A stretch of 64,000 nucleotides of DNA from Bacillus sp. FJAT-25509 (GCF_001420605.1 NZ_LJIZ01000003.1:484094-548093); one strand, 5' to 3'. Shown: positions 44,502 through 53,339, numbered from the stretch's first letter. Made by a program: numbers and translations. The notes: generated by a model from the sequence alone, not told the origin.

Positions 44502-44813
44502 ATGAATTCGACTTTAATTGCTCTTGCAGAGCCGAACCGGTTACAGATTGTCGAACTCTTACGTGACGGTCCTTTATCAGTCGGGGAAATTGCTGAAAGC
44601 TTAGGACTTAAACAACCACAGGTTTCAAAGCATCTTCGCGTTCTAAGCGAAGCTGGGCTTGTCGAAGTTCAACCAATCGCCAATAAAAGAATTTATAAAC
44701 TAAGACCCCAGCCGCTAAAAGAAATGGATTCGTGGATTAAGTCATTCCGACACGTCTGGGAACAGAGATTCGATCAATTGGACGATTATTTAAAAAAATT
44801 ACAAGGCAAATAA
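44502..44813 (+). CDS. ArsR-family transcription regulator
   Basis: 103 residues. The winged helix-turn-helix is complete (EPNRLQIVELLRDGPLSVGE, LKQPQVSKHLRVLSEAGLVEV) with an RIYKLRPQPL wing. No Cys pair of metal-sensing ArsR members is present. The protein is of the type found beside AHSA1/SRPBCC genes in bacilli, which it probably represses. The promoter ends only six bases before the ATG, so the message may be leaderless; the GAGG at 44486 is twelve bases away. Longer frames upstream are unlikely. Confidence 0.88.
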   Translation: MNSTLIALAEPNRLQIVELLRDGPLSVGEIAESLGLKQPQVSKHLRVLSEAGLVEVQPIANKRIYKLRPQPLKEMDSWIKSFRHVWEQRFDQLDDYLKKLQGK

Positions 44814-44842
44814 TCATGACTTATTCAACGCACACAATTTGA

Positions 44843-45013
44843 TTTGTATTAACTATTTTTGAAAGGAGAAGTACAGGGAAAACATTACTTACTATGACAT
44901 CACTTTTTGCATCTGTAGAAATTCGCAATAAAGTTGTTGAAGAATACGGCGCAATAGAAGGCGGAAAACAGACTTTAAGCAGCCTAGCAGATTTTTTAAT
45001 CAATATAAAATAA
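44843..45013 (+). pseudogene. Remnant of an AHSA1/SRPBCC gene
   Basis: An open stretch without a start reads FVLTIFERRSTGKTLLTMTS, then LFASVEIRNKVVEEYGAIEG and LADFL at the end. This is the C-terminal third of an AHSA1-type protein (TLTSLF-type strand, then EARD-type helix). A stop at 44840-44842 precedes it. The AHSA1 gene that follows at 45029 is complete. Internal ATG translation of a 39-residue peptide is possible but unlikely. Confidence 0.7.
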
Positions 45014-45028
45014 ATGGAGGAATTAATA

Positions 45029-45547
45029 ATGAGTAAAAATACGTTTAATGTAGATGAGCAAGGATTAGTCTTAACAAGGGTTGTAGATGCGCCACGTGAA
45101 TTAGTATTCAAGGTTTGGTCAGAAGCAGACCATCTTAAAAATTGGTGGGGTCCAACAGGCTTTGAAATGGATGTAGCAACGTTAGAATTTAGACAAGGAG
45201 GTAAATTCCACTATAAAATGGAATCTCCAGAAGGATTCGTAATGTGGGGATTATTTGTTTTTGGTGAAATTATTGAACCTGAGAAAATTGTATTTGTTAA
45301 TTCATTCTCTAATCAAGAAGGTAATATGGTCCGTGCTCCATTCTTTGAAGTTTGGCCATTGGAAATTCAAAATACTTTAACTTTAGAAGAAAATGATGGG
45401 AAAACAACTATTACATTAAAAGGTTTTCCAATCAATGCTACTGATGAAGAAGTTGCAGCATTTATTGCAAATAAAGATTCTATGCAACAAGGCTTTACTG
45501 GTACTTTTGATCAACTAGATTCATATTTAGCTAAAACTTCATTATAA
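45029..45547 (+). CDS. AHSA1/SRPBCC-domain protein
   Basis: 172 residues from the ATG at 45029 (GGAGGAATTAATA before it). The lipid-binding-like fold is seen in TRVVDAPRELVFKVWSEADH, WWGPTGFEMDVATLEFRQGG and GTFDQLDSYLAK. The family binds hydrophobic ligands; function varies. It is preceded by an ArsR gene, the usual neighbour. The promoter is probably upstream of arsR. Confidence 0.88.
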   Translation: MSKNTFNVDEQGLVLTRVVDAPRELVFKVWSEADHLKNWWGPTGFEMDVATLEFRQGGKFHYKMESPEGFVMWGLFVFGEIIEPEKIVFVNSFSNQEGNMVRAPFFEVWPLEIQNTLTLEENDGKTTITLKGFPINATDEEVAAFIANKDSMQQGFTGTFDQLDSYLAKTSL

Positions 45548-45556
45548 GATAAATGC

Positions 45557-45604
45557 AAAAATACCCTTTAAAGCTTGTAAATAGCTTTAAAGGGTATTTT
45601 TTTA
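45557..45604. terminator. Bidirectional terminator
   Basis: AAATACCCTTTAAAGC/GCTTTAAAGGGTATTT stem with T-runs on both sides; it separates the AHSA1 gene and the convergent RDD gene. Confidence 0.9.
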
Positions 45605-45611
45605 GTGCTTT

Positions 45612-46073
45612 TTAATAATAAACAACTTTCGTTTTAGCGATTAAATCATGCAATGTTTTCCGATCTTTTCGGAAGATAAAAAATATATCAACGAGATACA
45701 AAATTCCAATTACCACTATAAATATTGGCAAATTTAGCTGGCAACCAAAAGCAAGTATCGAGCGTAATGTCATTGTTTTGAAATCAACTAAGTCTTCTGT
45801 ATCCTTCACAACCATAATACTTAATAATCTTTTTCCTATTGTTTGTCCGTTCCAAAAATAAGTAGGTACTATGACATAAAATAGGAAAATAAATAATAGC
45901 GACCAAATTGAATATAGAAACAGTTGCTTACTACTAAACATAAAAAAATCTAAAATGTCTTTACTTTCTAACCCAAGTATTATTAACCCTAATTTAGAAA
46001 ATAAAAGATTTAATGAGCCATCGATCCAAGCTGCAAACAATCTTCTAAAACGACTTGCCTGTTCGAAATCCAT
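45612..46073 (-). CDS. RDD-family membrane protein
   Basis: 153 residues with three membrane helices. The family markers are RRLFAAWIDG at the start, GQTIGKRLLSIMVV and DRKTLHDLIAKTKVV at the end. Function is unknown; some relatives are ion antiporters or lie beside stress genes. It is monocistronic, and the ATG follows GAGGTTCTAG. Confidence 0.85.
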   Translation of the reverse strand: MDFEQASRFRRLFAAWIDGSLNLLFSKLGLIILGLESKDILDFFMFSSKQLFLYSIWSLLFIFLFYVIVPTYFWNGQTIGKRLLSIMVVKDTEDLVDFKTMTLRSILAFGCQLNLPIFIVVIGILYLVDIFFIFRKDRKTLHDLIAKTKVVYY

Positions 46074-46390
46074 CTAGAACCTCATTCCACATTTTATAAA
46101 AAAATGGATATTAATCGATATACTCTATTATACTTAGGAAGTTTTGTTTTTGATTAGTGATTTTTAACTATTTGATTTAATTTTTTTATACAAGCTGCAT
46201 AAGTTGTTTTTTCACTACATGATAATTTTTAATGTTCGGTTGATAAACAAACTAAAAAAGAGATGAAAATTTTGACTATTGATCTATGACAAGTCTCCCT
46301 CTTCTTATTAAGGTATTTCATTTAAAAAGGACTAATTACTATTAAGTAGAATTATTAAAATTAAATAGAAATTTACAAAGGAGATATTTA
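46074..46390. other. Intergenic region without a recognised gene
   Basis: About 315 AT-rich bases between the RDD gene and a small membrane gene. It must contain both divergent promoters. No hairpin, binding site or frame with a ribosome binding site was convincing. Confidence 0.4.
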
Positions 46391-46582
46391 ATGAAGAAAA
46401 TTTTGACAGGAAAAATGAGTATTACTCAAGCATTATTTGCATGTGCCTTTTCTTCAATTGCAATTACTGTGTTAGAAAGTTATATACATTATAGTAATCG
46501 CTATATTGCTGGTATAGTTGCTGGCTTAATCACTTTTTTCAGTTTTCTCTTAGCATTTATCATTTTCAAAAATGAGAAATAA
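46391..46582 (+). CDS. Small two-helix membrane protein
   Basis: 63 residues, with two hydrophobic segments (ITQALFACAFSSIAITVL and GIVAGLITFFSFLLAFIIF). The N-terminus is basic. No family is recognised. AAAGGAGATATTTA precedes the ATG. A possible relic of a second similar gene follows. Confidence 0.65.
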   Translation: MKKILTGKMSITQALFACAFSSIAITVLESYIHYSNRYIAGIVAGLITFFSFLLAFIIFKNEK

Positions 46583-46607
46583 TAAGTTTGAATTTTACGT
46601 AGCATGA

Positions 46608-46733
46608 GGTTTTATTAGGAATATTTCGATAAATCAAGATGGACAGTACGGTCATACATTAGGATTTTTTATAGGATATATTTTTGGGTTTACTTTTTTA
46701 TTTAGACAAAATAAAAAATATGAAAGTAACTAA
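46608..46733 (+). pseudogene. Possible remnant of a small membrane-protein gene
   Basis: An open frame without a usable start reads NQDGQYGHTLGFFIGYIFGF and ends RQNKKYESN. A TGA lies at 46605-46607. It looks like the C-terminal part of a membrane protein whose start has been lost. It lies just downstream of a small intact membrane gene. Confidence 0.35.
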
Positions 46734-46840
46734 TTAGTAGATCGACTAAATTGCGCATTTAACGGAGAAAAACCTTGTTTATCCAAGGTTTATTTTTTGT
46801 TTAAGAAAGCAATAAATTATGCGAAAGGAGCAAAAAAATA

Positions 46841-46868
46841 AGACCACAAAAATATTTTGTGATCTACG
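46841..46868 (-). terminator. Terminator of the 67-residue gene
   Basis: On the minus strand AGATCACAAAA/TTTTGTGGTCT stem with a T-run, just past the stop. Confidence 0.8.
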
Positions 46869-46878
46869 TAATAATTTA

Positions 46879-47082
46879 TCATATTGGTTTAATATTAATT
46901 TTCGATTGTTTACCTGCAACCGTTTTCAACAATTTCTGTAGTTCTCTTAAATCAGTGTCCAACTGATGACGAATCTTTACTACTTCATGATGATTGTCAT
47001 TGTTTTGATTTTGAGCTTCTTGCAACTTGATTCGTTTTTCTTCAATATTTCGTTCTAAAGATCTGGCTGTTCTAAAAAACAT
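46879..47082 (-). CDS. Small coiled-coil protein
   Basis: 67 residues, almost entirely helical and charged (SLERNIEEKRIKLQEAQNQN, then VKIRHQLDTDLRELQKLLK). No family is recognised, and no Spo0E-type SQELD motif is present. AAAGGAGGTAATTTGA precedes the ATG. Its upstream region occurs twice (47111-47189 and 47257-47336). Confidence 0.65.
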   Translation of the reverse strand: MFFRTARSLERNIEEKRIKLQEAQNQNNDNHHEVVKIRHQLDTDLRELQKLLKTVAGKQSKINIKPI

Positions 47083-47110
47083 TCAAATTACCTCCTTTTC
47101 AAAAAAGTAT

Positions 47111-47189
47111 GAACACGCTTTCATTTTTATCTATAATACTATAAAAAAATATCTTAAGACTCTCTAAATGTGACTATTTTTTGAACTTA
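47111..47189 (-). repeat. Promoter-like direct repeat, copy 1
   Basis: Shares GAACACGCTTTCATTTTTAT and the TATAGTAT-containing core with copy 2 at 47257-47336. It lies just before the ribosome binding site of the 67-residue gene, so on the minus strand it is likely its promoter. Confidence 0.75.
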
Positions 47190-47256
47190 ATTAGGGTTCC
47201 TTTAAATCTTCAATATTTCCCCTTATTAAATTCAACTCTCCTTAATAAGTAACCGT

Positions 47257-47336
47257 GAACACGCTTTCATTTTTATCTACTATACTATAAAAAAGCAATT
47301 TATTAAATATCTAAATATGTCTATTCTTTGAACTTA
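47257..47336 (-). repeat. Promoter-like direct repeat, copy 2
   Basis: About 75% identical to copy 1 by eye, with nearly the same first 20 bases and the same AAAGTTC-type end. It is followed on the minus strand by AAGGAG and then a very short frame, so a duplicated gene has probably been lost here. It is a separate or relic promoter. Confidence 0.7.
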
Positions 47337-47442
47337 TTAAAAAAACATAAAAAATTAATAAGTTTGAATTAATCATTTATTTATGTTTGCTTTAATGTTT
47401 TGTATAGGGAGATTTATTAAGAACCTCCCCATACGAATAAGA

Positions 47443-48957
47443 TTATGCTAAATTATACAATTTAGAGTACTTATCTTCTAAGTATTCAATAAAGTATTTA
47501 ACATTTAATTCTTCCCCTGTAACATCTACTAAAATTTCTTTCGGTTCTTTTAGTTTTCCATATTGGTGAATATTAAGTGTTAGCCAATTTACAATTTGAT
47601 GAATCTCACCGCTTTTTAAAATCGATTCATAATCGATTAAATCCTGTTTCATTTTATTCTTAAACTGCGCTGCATACATTGCACCTAAAGCATACGAAGG
47701 AAAATAACCAAAATCTCCACCTGCCCAGTGAACATCTTGTAGAACGCCTTCTCGATCGTTTGATGGAACGACTCCTAAGTATTCTTCCATTTTTTCATTC
47801 CATACTTTTGGTAAATCCTTTACTTGTAAATCACCATCAAACAGTTCTTTTTCAATTTCATATCGAACCATTATATGCAATGGGTATGTACACTCGTCCG
47901 CTTCAATTCGAATTAATGAAGGCTCACTATGGTTTATTGCTTTATAAAATTCTTCAACCGATAAATTTTTAAAATAATCGCCAGTTTTCGCGATTAAATT
48001 TTCATACTGTGTTTCCCAAAACTCTTTACTTCTTCCAATCATATTTTCAAAGAATAGTGATTGAGACTCGTGAATTCCCATCGATGCACCTTCACATAAT
48101 GGTGTCCCAATTAAATTCGATGATAAATTTTGCTCATAAAGTGCATGGCCACATTCGTGAATGGTTCCAAAAAGCGCACTCATAAAGTTATCTTCTATAT
48201 ATTTCGTTGTTACACGAACATCACCAGGATTTAACGTAATCTGAAATGGGTGAACTGTTTCATCTAAACGACCAGAATCGAAATTATAACCTAATTTTTC
48301 AAGAATATCTTCACTTACTTCTTTTTGAATTTCAATTGAGATTGGTTGTGACAATTCTTCGCGAATTAGTCTAGTTTGTGATTTTGAAATTTTTGCAACT
48401 AGTGGTACAAGACTTTCTCTTACTTTCCCAAATACTTCATCAAGCTTCCCAGTTGTCATACCAGGCTCATAAAAGCTTAATAAGGTATCATATTTCTTTT
48501 CTTTATAGCCCCAATATTCAATGAATTGTTTTTTCATCGCTACAATTTTTTCTAAATATGGTTGAAACTTACTAAAGTCACCTTCATTTTTAGCATCTTC
48601 CCAAGCATTTTCACTTAATGAACAAAGCTTTACATATTCTGCATATTCATTTTTAGGGATTTTACAATTTAAGTCATAATTTTTTCTACATTCCTTAACA
48701 GATTTTTCAATGACTTCATTTAAGTTGCCAGTACCTATTTCTTTTTCTAATAAATTTAAATAGTTTTCCATTGTACTTGATGTCGTCATTTCAAATACTT
48801 CAGCAGAAAGTTGACTGATGACATTTGATCTTTGTTCAGCACCATTTTTAGGAGCTCCAGTTCTTAGGTCCCAATACATAACATTAATTGCTTCATTATA
48901 ATTCTCGATTTTCTTTAAATAATCAATGAATTCTTCTTGTATCTTATTATTTGCCAT
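47443..48957 (-). CDS. M32 metallocarboxypeptidase, copy 2
   Basis: 504 residues from the ATG at 48957 (GAGTGATAAAT before it). The zinc site is TIHECGHALYE and HESQSLFFEN, and WDLRTGAPKNGAEQRSNVIS and GDFGYFPSYALGAMYAAQ match copy 1 closely. It removes C-terminal residues from peptides. Divergence between the copies is spread over the whole length, so it is an old duplication, not a recent one. Confidence 0.93.
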   Translation of the reverse strand: MANNKIQEEFIDYLKKIENYNEAINVMYWDLRTGAPKNGAEQRSNVISQLSAEVFEMTTSSTMENYLNLLEKEIGTGNLNEVIEKSVKECRKNYDLNCKIPKNEYAEYVKLCSLSENAWEDAKNEGDFSKFQPYLEKIVAMKKQFIEYWGYKEKKYDTLLSFYEPGMTTGKLDEVFGKVRESLVPLVAKISKSQTRLIREELSQPISIEIQKEVSEDILEKLGYNFDSGRLDETVHPFQITLNPGDVRVTTKYIEDNFMSALFGTIHECGHALYEQNLSSNLIGTPLCEGASMGIHESQSLFFENMIGRSKEFWETQYENLIAKTGDYFKNLSVEEFYKAINHSEPSLIRIEADECTYPLHIMVRYEIEKELFDGDLQVKDLPKVWNEKMEEYLGVVPSNDREGVLQDVHWAGGDFGYFPSYALGAMYAAQFKNKMKQDLIDYESILKSGEIHQIVNWLTLNIHQYGKLKEPKEILVDVTGEELNVKYFIEYLEDKYSKLYNLA

Positions 48958-49092
48958 ATTTATCACTCATTTCTAAATATTGTTAATTTCATTCTATCAT
49001 AACTTTTATATTGAATTAATATTAAGCTTCAAAAGCACTTTCGTTAACAGAATTCAATGATTAAGTTTCTTTAAAAGACATATTTAATAAAA

Positions 49093-49106
49093 GTATTGTA
49101 CAATAC
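49093..49106. promoter_or_regulatory. 14-bp palindrome before the NAD(P)-binding gene
   Basis: GTATTGTACAATAC is perfectly palindromic and ends five bases before the AAGGTGAT ribosome binding site of the gene at 49121. It has the size and place of an operator. The regulator is unknown. Confidence 0.45.
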
Positions 49107-49120
49107 AACAAGGTGATGTT

Positions 49121-49741
49121 ATGAAAATATTATTATTAGGAGCAACTGGAAGAGTTGGTTCTTTTTTAGTGGATTTATTATTAGAAGCTAAATGTGAAGT
49201 AATTGCTTTAGTAAGGGATGAACAAAAAATAACGCTTAATCATGAAGCTCTTACAGTCTTAAAAGGAAATACGCTAAATGAAAATGATTTATATTTAGCT
49301 TTAGAAAACGTAGATGGAGTAATTTCTGCATTAAATACTGGCGGTGAAAATATTTTATCTAGAACTATGGGACTACTAATCCCTCTTCTTGAAATGAAAA
49401 AAATAGGTAGGATCGTTACAATTGGAACTGCAGGTATTTTACAATCTAGAGTTGATCCAACAATTCTTCGTTATTTAAGCTCTGAATCAAAACGAAAATC
49501 AACAACCGCAGCAACTGATCATGAAAAAGCATTTAACTTATTAAACCATAGTCAGTTAAATTGGACGATTGTTTGCCCTACTTACTTACCAGATGGTCCA
49601 ATAACGAAATATATTCGTGCTGAAAAGAATTATTTACCGATTGATGGCCAACGTATTACGACTGGAGATACAGCTTTTTTCGCATTTAAGGAATTTTTCG
49701 AATGCAATTTTAGTAACTCTAGAGTTGGAATTTGTAATTAA
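49121..49741 (+). CDS. NAD(P)-binding Rossmann-fold protein
   Basis: 206 residues, NmrA/SDR-a type, starting MKILLLGATGRVGSFLVDLL with the nucleotide motif GATGRVG. ALVRDEQKI follows, then TIGTAGIL, NWTIVCPTYLPDGP. It lacks the YxxxK pair of classical SDR enzymes, so it is likely a flavin- or NAD(P)-dependent reductase or redox sensor; activity unproven. AAGGTGATGTT precedes the ATG. Confidence 0.85.
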   Translation: MKILLLGATGRVGSFLVDLLLEAKCEVIALVRDEQKITLNHEALTVLKGNTLNENDLYLALENVDGVISALNTGGENILSRTMGLLIPLLEMKKIGRIVTIGTAGILQSRVDPTILRYLSSESKRKSTTAATDHEKAFNLLNHSQLNWTIVCPTYLPDGPITKYIRAEKNYLPIDGQRITTGDTAFFAFKEFFECNFSNSRVGICN

Positions 49742-49771
49742 AAAAAGCTAGCGAATGCTAGCTTTTTAAGA
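49740..49771. terminator. Bidirectional terminator
   Basis: AAAAAGCTAGC/GCTAGCTTTTT stem with a four-base loop, between the NAD(P)-binding gene and convergent ypvA. Confidence 0.9.
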
Positions 49772-49774
49772 TTT

Positions 49775-51706
49775 TTAAGATGGATTAACAGGCAAACTAT
49801 TTAAGATTTTTTCTTTCGTTTCCTTGTTTAGATCATTCTCGATAAATAAAACGATTCTTCCTTTATCTTCATGACTACGAATTAGTCGTCCAATTCCTTG
49901 GCGTAATCTTAATAACATATACGGCTCATCGATCTCGAAGTAAGGGTTCTGTGCATTTTGACGTTTTGATTGGAATACTGGATCATTTGGCGGGAATGGT
50001 AGCGCGTGAATGATCACTTGACTTAGTGACATTCCTTGAATATCTAATCCTTCCCATAAATGAACTGCACATAAAGATGCGCTAATATCTTCTTGGAATT
50101 TTTGTACAATTGAACTAATTTCTTCTTCACCTTCAAAGTATAAATTGAAGTCTAATTTTTCTTTTTCAACTTGCAGTTTAAACTTTTTCATTTCTTGAGT
50201 TGAATTGAAGAGAATTAATGTACTTCCGTTCTTATCCTTTAACTTCTCAATAATCTTTTCATTTTTTTCCTCAATTTTGGTTGGGTCAACTTGATTTAAC
50301 TCTATTTTCATTTGTTCATCATAGTCAAACGGAGAATTAACCGAAAATGATAAGTAATCTTTTATCCCTAAACTACCTGCGATATAATCAAAAGAACTAT
50401 TTTGAGAAAGAGTTGCAGATGAAAATACAATCGGCATTTTCTGATTAAATACTTTTTCTTGTAGAAGCTCATTTACAGCCTTTGGCATGATGACAAGTGT
50501 TAATTCATTTTGATTATATTCAATCCATTGAATCGCTGTAATTTCATTAATAAATAAATTTAAGCAACGCTCAACATCATCTAAATGCTCATCAACAATG
50601 TTTAACTGATATTCATCAATCGTATACATTTCACTTTCAAAGACTAATTCATCACCAATACTACTAATTTGAGATTTTAATCTCCTTGCTAACTTAATTA
50701 ATCTTTCATTCATATTCAGTTTAAAACGTCTAGATCCTTCAACTTCTTCAGTATTGTTATCTAATTCAAAAAAGAATTGATCATACGTTTCTAATGTATC
50801 TTCTAGTAACTGTTGGAAACTTTCACGCGTGCCTGATTGCATTAAAAATGATAAAAATGTATTTAATGTTTCTTGTTGAAGTCGATATGTTAACGATTTT
50901 TGACTTGCAAATTCAAGTAAATGTCCTTCATCAAATACTACACAACTTGGATTAGGTAGTAATGGCAATTGACCTTCACGTTTTCTAGATTCTACCGTCC
51001 AAATATGCTCCATATAAAATTCTTGTGAGCAGACAATTAAGTCAGTTGCTTTACGATAATGTTCTCTTGATAGAGTTTGTCCACATCTATGTCTTTGTTC
51101 ACAAGTAGAACAATCCTGGAAATAATCATATGAAATTGTATCCCACTCTTCATCTGTTAGATCCTTATATTCAGTACGGTCCCCATATGGAGTAAATTTT
51201 TGCAGTGTTCCATAATCATTTACAAAGCTTGGTAAATTTTCATAAACCCCTAAAACGGCATCCGATACGTCAATTTCTGAACGCTGTAAATCTAATTTTT
51301 TTAAACATAAATAATTTGTAGTTGATTTAGCTAATCTAACATCAATTGATAAATTTAAAGCATTCGATAATTTTTCAATGTCCCCATTTTTCTTTACTAG
51401 CTGCTCGATTAAAGATTCATCAGCACATGCGATAATAGCTGGCTTACCAGTATATCTTGCATAGCATAAACAATATAGCAAATAGACAAACGTTTTACCT
51501 GTACCAACACCTGCTTCAGCAAAAATAACTTTCTTTTCTTTAAAAGCTCTTTCAACTTGATAAGCCATAAAGATTTGCTCATCTCTTAATTCATAGCCTG
51601 CATCTGGTAATAAATCGTAAAAAACGTCCCCAATCCACTCCCCTAGCTTTTCAATGAATTGGTCTTGCTTTCCTACCTCAAAAGGTAATTTAGTTGAATG
51701 ACTCAT
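49775..51706 (-). CDS. ypvA: DinG/XPD-type DNA helicase, YpvA
   Basis: 643 residues from the ATG at 51706 (GGGGGTAGCA before it), close to the length of B. subtilis YpvA. Motif I is AEAGVGTGKTF, motif II VFDEGHLLE, and motif VI QGIGRLIRSHEDKG. The Cys cluster CLKK, then DCSTCEQRHRCG, gives four cysteines of an iron-sulfur domain, as in XPD and DinG. It is a 5'-3' DNA helicase with a role in recombination or repair. It is monocistronic. Confidence 0.9.
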   Translation of the reverse strand: MSHSTKLPFEVGKQDQFIEKLGEWIGDVFYDLLPDAGYELRDEQIFMAYQVERAFKEKKVIFAEAGVGTGKTFVYLLYCLCYARYTGKPAIIACADESLIEQLVKKNGDIEKLSNALNLSIDVRLAKSTTNYLCLKKLDLQRSEIDVSDAVLGVYENLPSFVNDYGTLQKFTPYGDRTEYKDLTDEEWDTISYDYFQDCSTCEQRHRCGQTLSREHYRKATDLIVCSQEFYMEHIWTVESRKREGQLPLLPNPSCVVFDEGHLLEFASQKSLTYRLQQETLNTFLSFLMQSGTRESFQQLLEDTLETYDQFFFELDNNTEEVEGSRRFKLNMNERLIKLARRLKSQISSIGDELVFESEMYTIDEYQLNIVDEHLDDVERCLNLFINEITAIQWIEYNQNELTLVIMPKAVNELLQEKVFNQKMPIVFSSATLSQNSSFDYIAGSLGIKDYLSFSVNSPFDYDEQMKIELNQVDPTKIEEKNEKIIEKLKDKNGSTLILFNSTQEMKKFKLQVEKEKLDFNLYFEGEEEISSIVQKFQEDISASLCAVHLWEGLDIQGMSLSQVIIHALPFPPNDPVFQSKRQNAQNPYFEIDEPYMLLRLRQGIGRLIRSHEDKGRIVLFIENDLNKETKEKILNSLPVNPS

Positions 51707-51953
51707 TGCTACCCCCAAAATGTAAATTAAAAAGAAAAAGTCCTCTTGTGAGAACTTTAATTTTGAAAATTTATTCGATCCATTATATTATTTAAAAATT
51801 GTCTCTACCCGCTATCATACAAAAAATGTGAGGGAAAGGCAAGGGAAATAAGGCATGATCACTTAAAGACTAAGGAATCTGTGAATTAGGAACGAATTAA
51901 AAGTGTACATTGCTTTAAATTCATAATACTCCTTTATCTCCCCTTAGTTATTT

Positions 51954-52880
51954 TTACCAACCTTTTGCTTGTTTTATCATTTCTTCAACAATCATTTGAG
52001 ATTTTAATGCTTCTTCACCATTAATCGATGGATTTTCATCAGAGTAAATGCAATTGATAAAATGATTAATACAATCCTCAAAACCTCTTTGTTTTAATGT
52101 TGTGTCCCATGATGATGAAAACGAATTACTAATTGTGTTATTTTTTTCGATTTCAAAGTTGTTCATATTTTTTACCCTTATAATCGAACCTTCATTAATT
52201 AATTCTAAGCGCTCAAGATTTGTTCCTGACTTTCGGTGCATTACTGTATTAATTGTAGTTCCTTCTATCGATTCATATTGGTGTGTAGCATACTCTAGTT
52301 GATTAGTATGAGTAAGTTGAACCCTTCCATTAATCAAGTTAACTTCTCCGTCTGAAAACCATCTAATTGTATCAACCAAATGTAAATAATCATCCAGCAT
52401 CGTAAACTCGAATGAATTAGACCCGATTTTATTCTCTCGATGCTTTTCAAATCTAATTAACGCTATATTCTTTGCCTCTTCTTTTGCCTGCACATACATT
52501 GGACAGAATCGGCGGTTGAATCCAACCATAAGTTTTCTATTTAGTTTAATACTTAATTCAGTTAATTTTTCTGACTCTGGCAATGTAGCTGCTAGAGGTT
52601 TATCAACATATACATCTTTACCTTTATTTAATAAATACGATACTACCTCAAAATGTGAACTAGTTGAACTATGTACAAATACTGCGTCACTTTGTTCTGC
52701 AAGTAAATCCAAACTTTCAAAATCATGAATTCGATATTGTGAACATATTTTCTTACGCTTTTCTTTATTTGGTGAAAATGCACCGATAAAATCCCAGTTT
52801 TCTTCTTTTGTAAGAATTGGTAAATATGCTTTTTGTGCAATATTGCCTAATCCTACCATCCCGATACGTAGTTTTTTCAT
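51954..52880 (-). CDS. Gfo/Idh/MocA-family oxidoreductase
   Basis: 308 residues from the ATG at 52880 (AAAGGACTGATCAAA before it). The longer frame adds 38 unsupported residues. Nucleotide-binding GMVGLGNIAQKAYLPIL and the DKPLAATLPES strand are clear. The family reduces or oxidises sugars or inositols with NAD(P); substrate cannot be assigned. No sugar operon is adjacent. Confidence 0.88.
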   Translation of the reverse strand: MKKLRIGMVGLGNIAQKAYLPILTKEENWDFIGAFSPNKEKRKKICSQYRIHDFESLDLLAEQSDAVFVHSSTSSHFEVVSYLLNKGKDVYVDKPLAATLPESEKLTELSIKLNRKLMVGFNRRFCPMYVQAKEEAKNIALIRFEKHRENKIGSNSFEFTMLDDYLHLVDTIRWFSDGEVNLINGRVQLTHTNQLEYATHQYESIEGTTINTVMHRKSGTNLERLELINEGSIIRVKNMNNFEIEKNNTISNSFSSSWDTTLKQRGFEDCINHFINCIYSDENPSINGEEALKSQMIVEEMIKQAKGW

Positions 52881-53048
52881 TTTGATCAGTCCTTTAAATT
52901 GGGTTATTTTTCTAGATTTATTGTAACAAATTATCATTCTTCTTAATAAAAAAATGATTATATTTCTAGATAATCTAATGGCAATAACATTCAAATTATC
53001 GGGAAATCTATAAAATAGTGATAAAAATGGTAGTTTGGAGGTGTTTAT

Positions 53049-53267
53049 TTGTACTTATATTCTTTAATTCAGACTAATTTTGATACGAATGATGATATAA
53101 GTGTTGTAAGGGACCTTTATTTGCTTCAGCATGAAAAGAGTTTCACTAGTCATGAATTCCATGATCTAGTCACTCAATATAAAAGTACTGCGGAAACGAA
53201 TTGGCATGTTGCACACTTACTTGAAAAAAATCATGGATTTAGAATTGTCCCTTCAATAAATTTATGA
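53049..53267 (+). CDS. Small hypothetical protein
   Basis: 72 residues from TTG at 53049 (GGAGGTGTTTATT before it). Acidic, helical, with a His-rich middle part (LLQHEKSFTSHEFHDLVTQY, then WHVAHLLEKNHGF). No family is recognised. It lies alone, divergent from the oxidoreductase. Confidence 0.6.
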   Translation: MYLYSLIQTNFDTNDDISVVRDLYLLQHEKSFTSHEFHDLVTQYKSTAETNWHVAHLLEKNHGFRIVPSINL

Positions 53268-53339
53268 TGTTGATAAAACTAATACAATTTTTGTTCAAAT
53301 CTTGTTCGTAAAAACTTTACCGAAATAAGATATTATAAA

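Noticed and set aside
47679..47972. 97-residue plus-strand ORF in M32 copy 2
   Set aside because: Antisense shadow of a conserved coding region.
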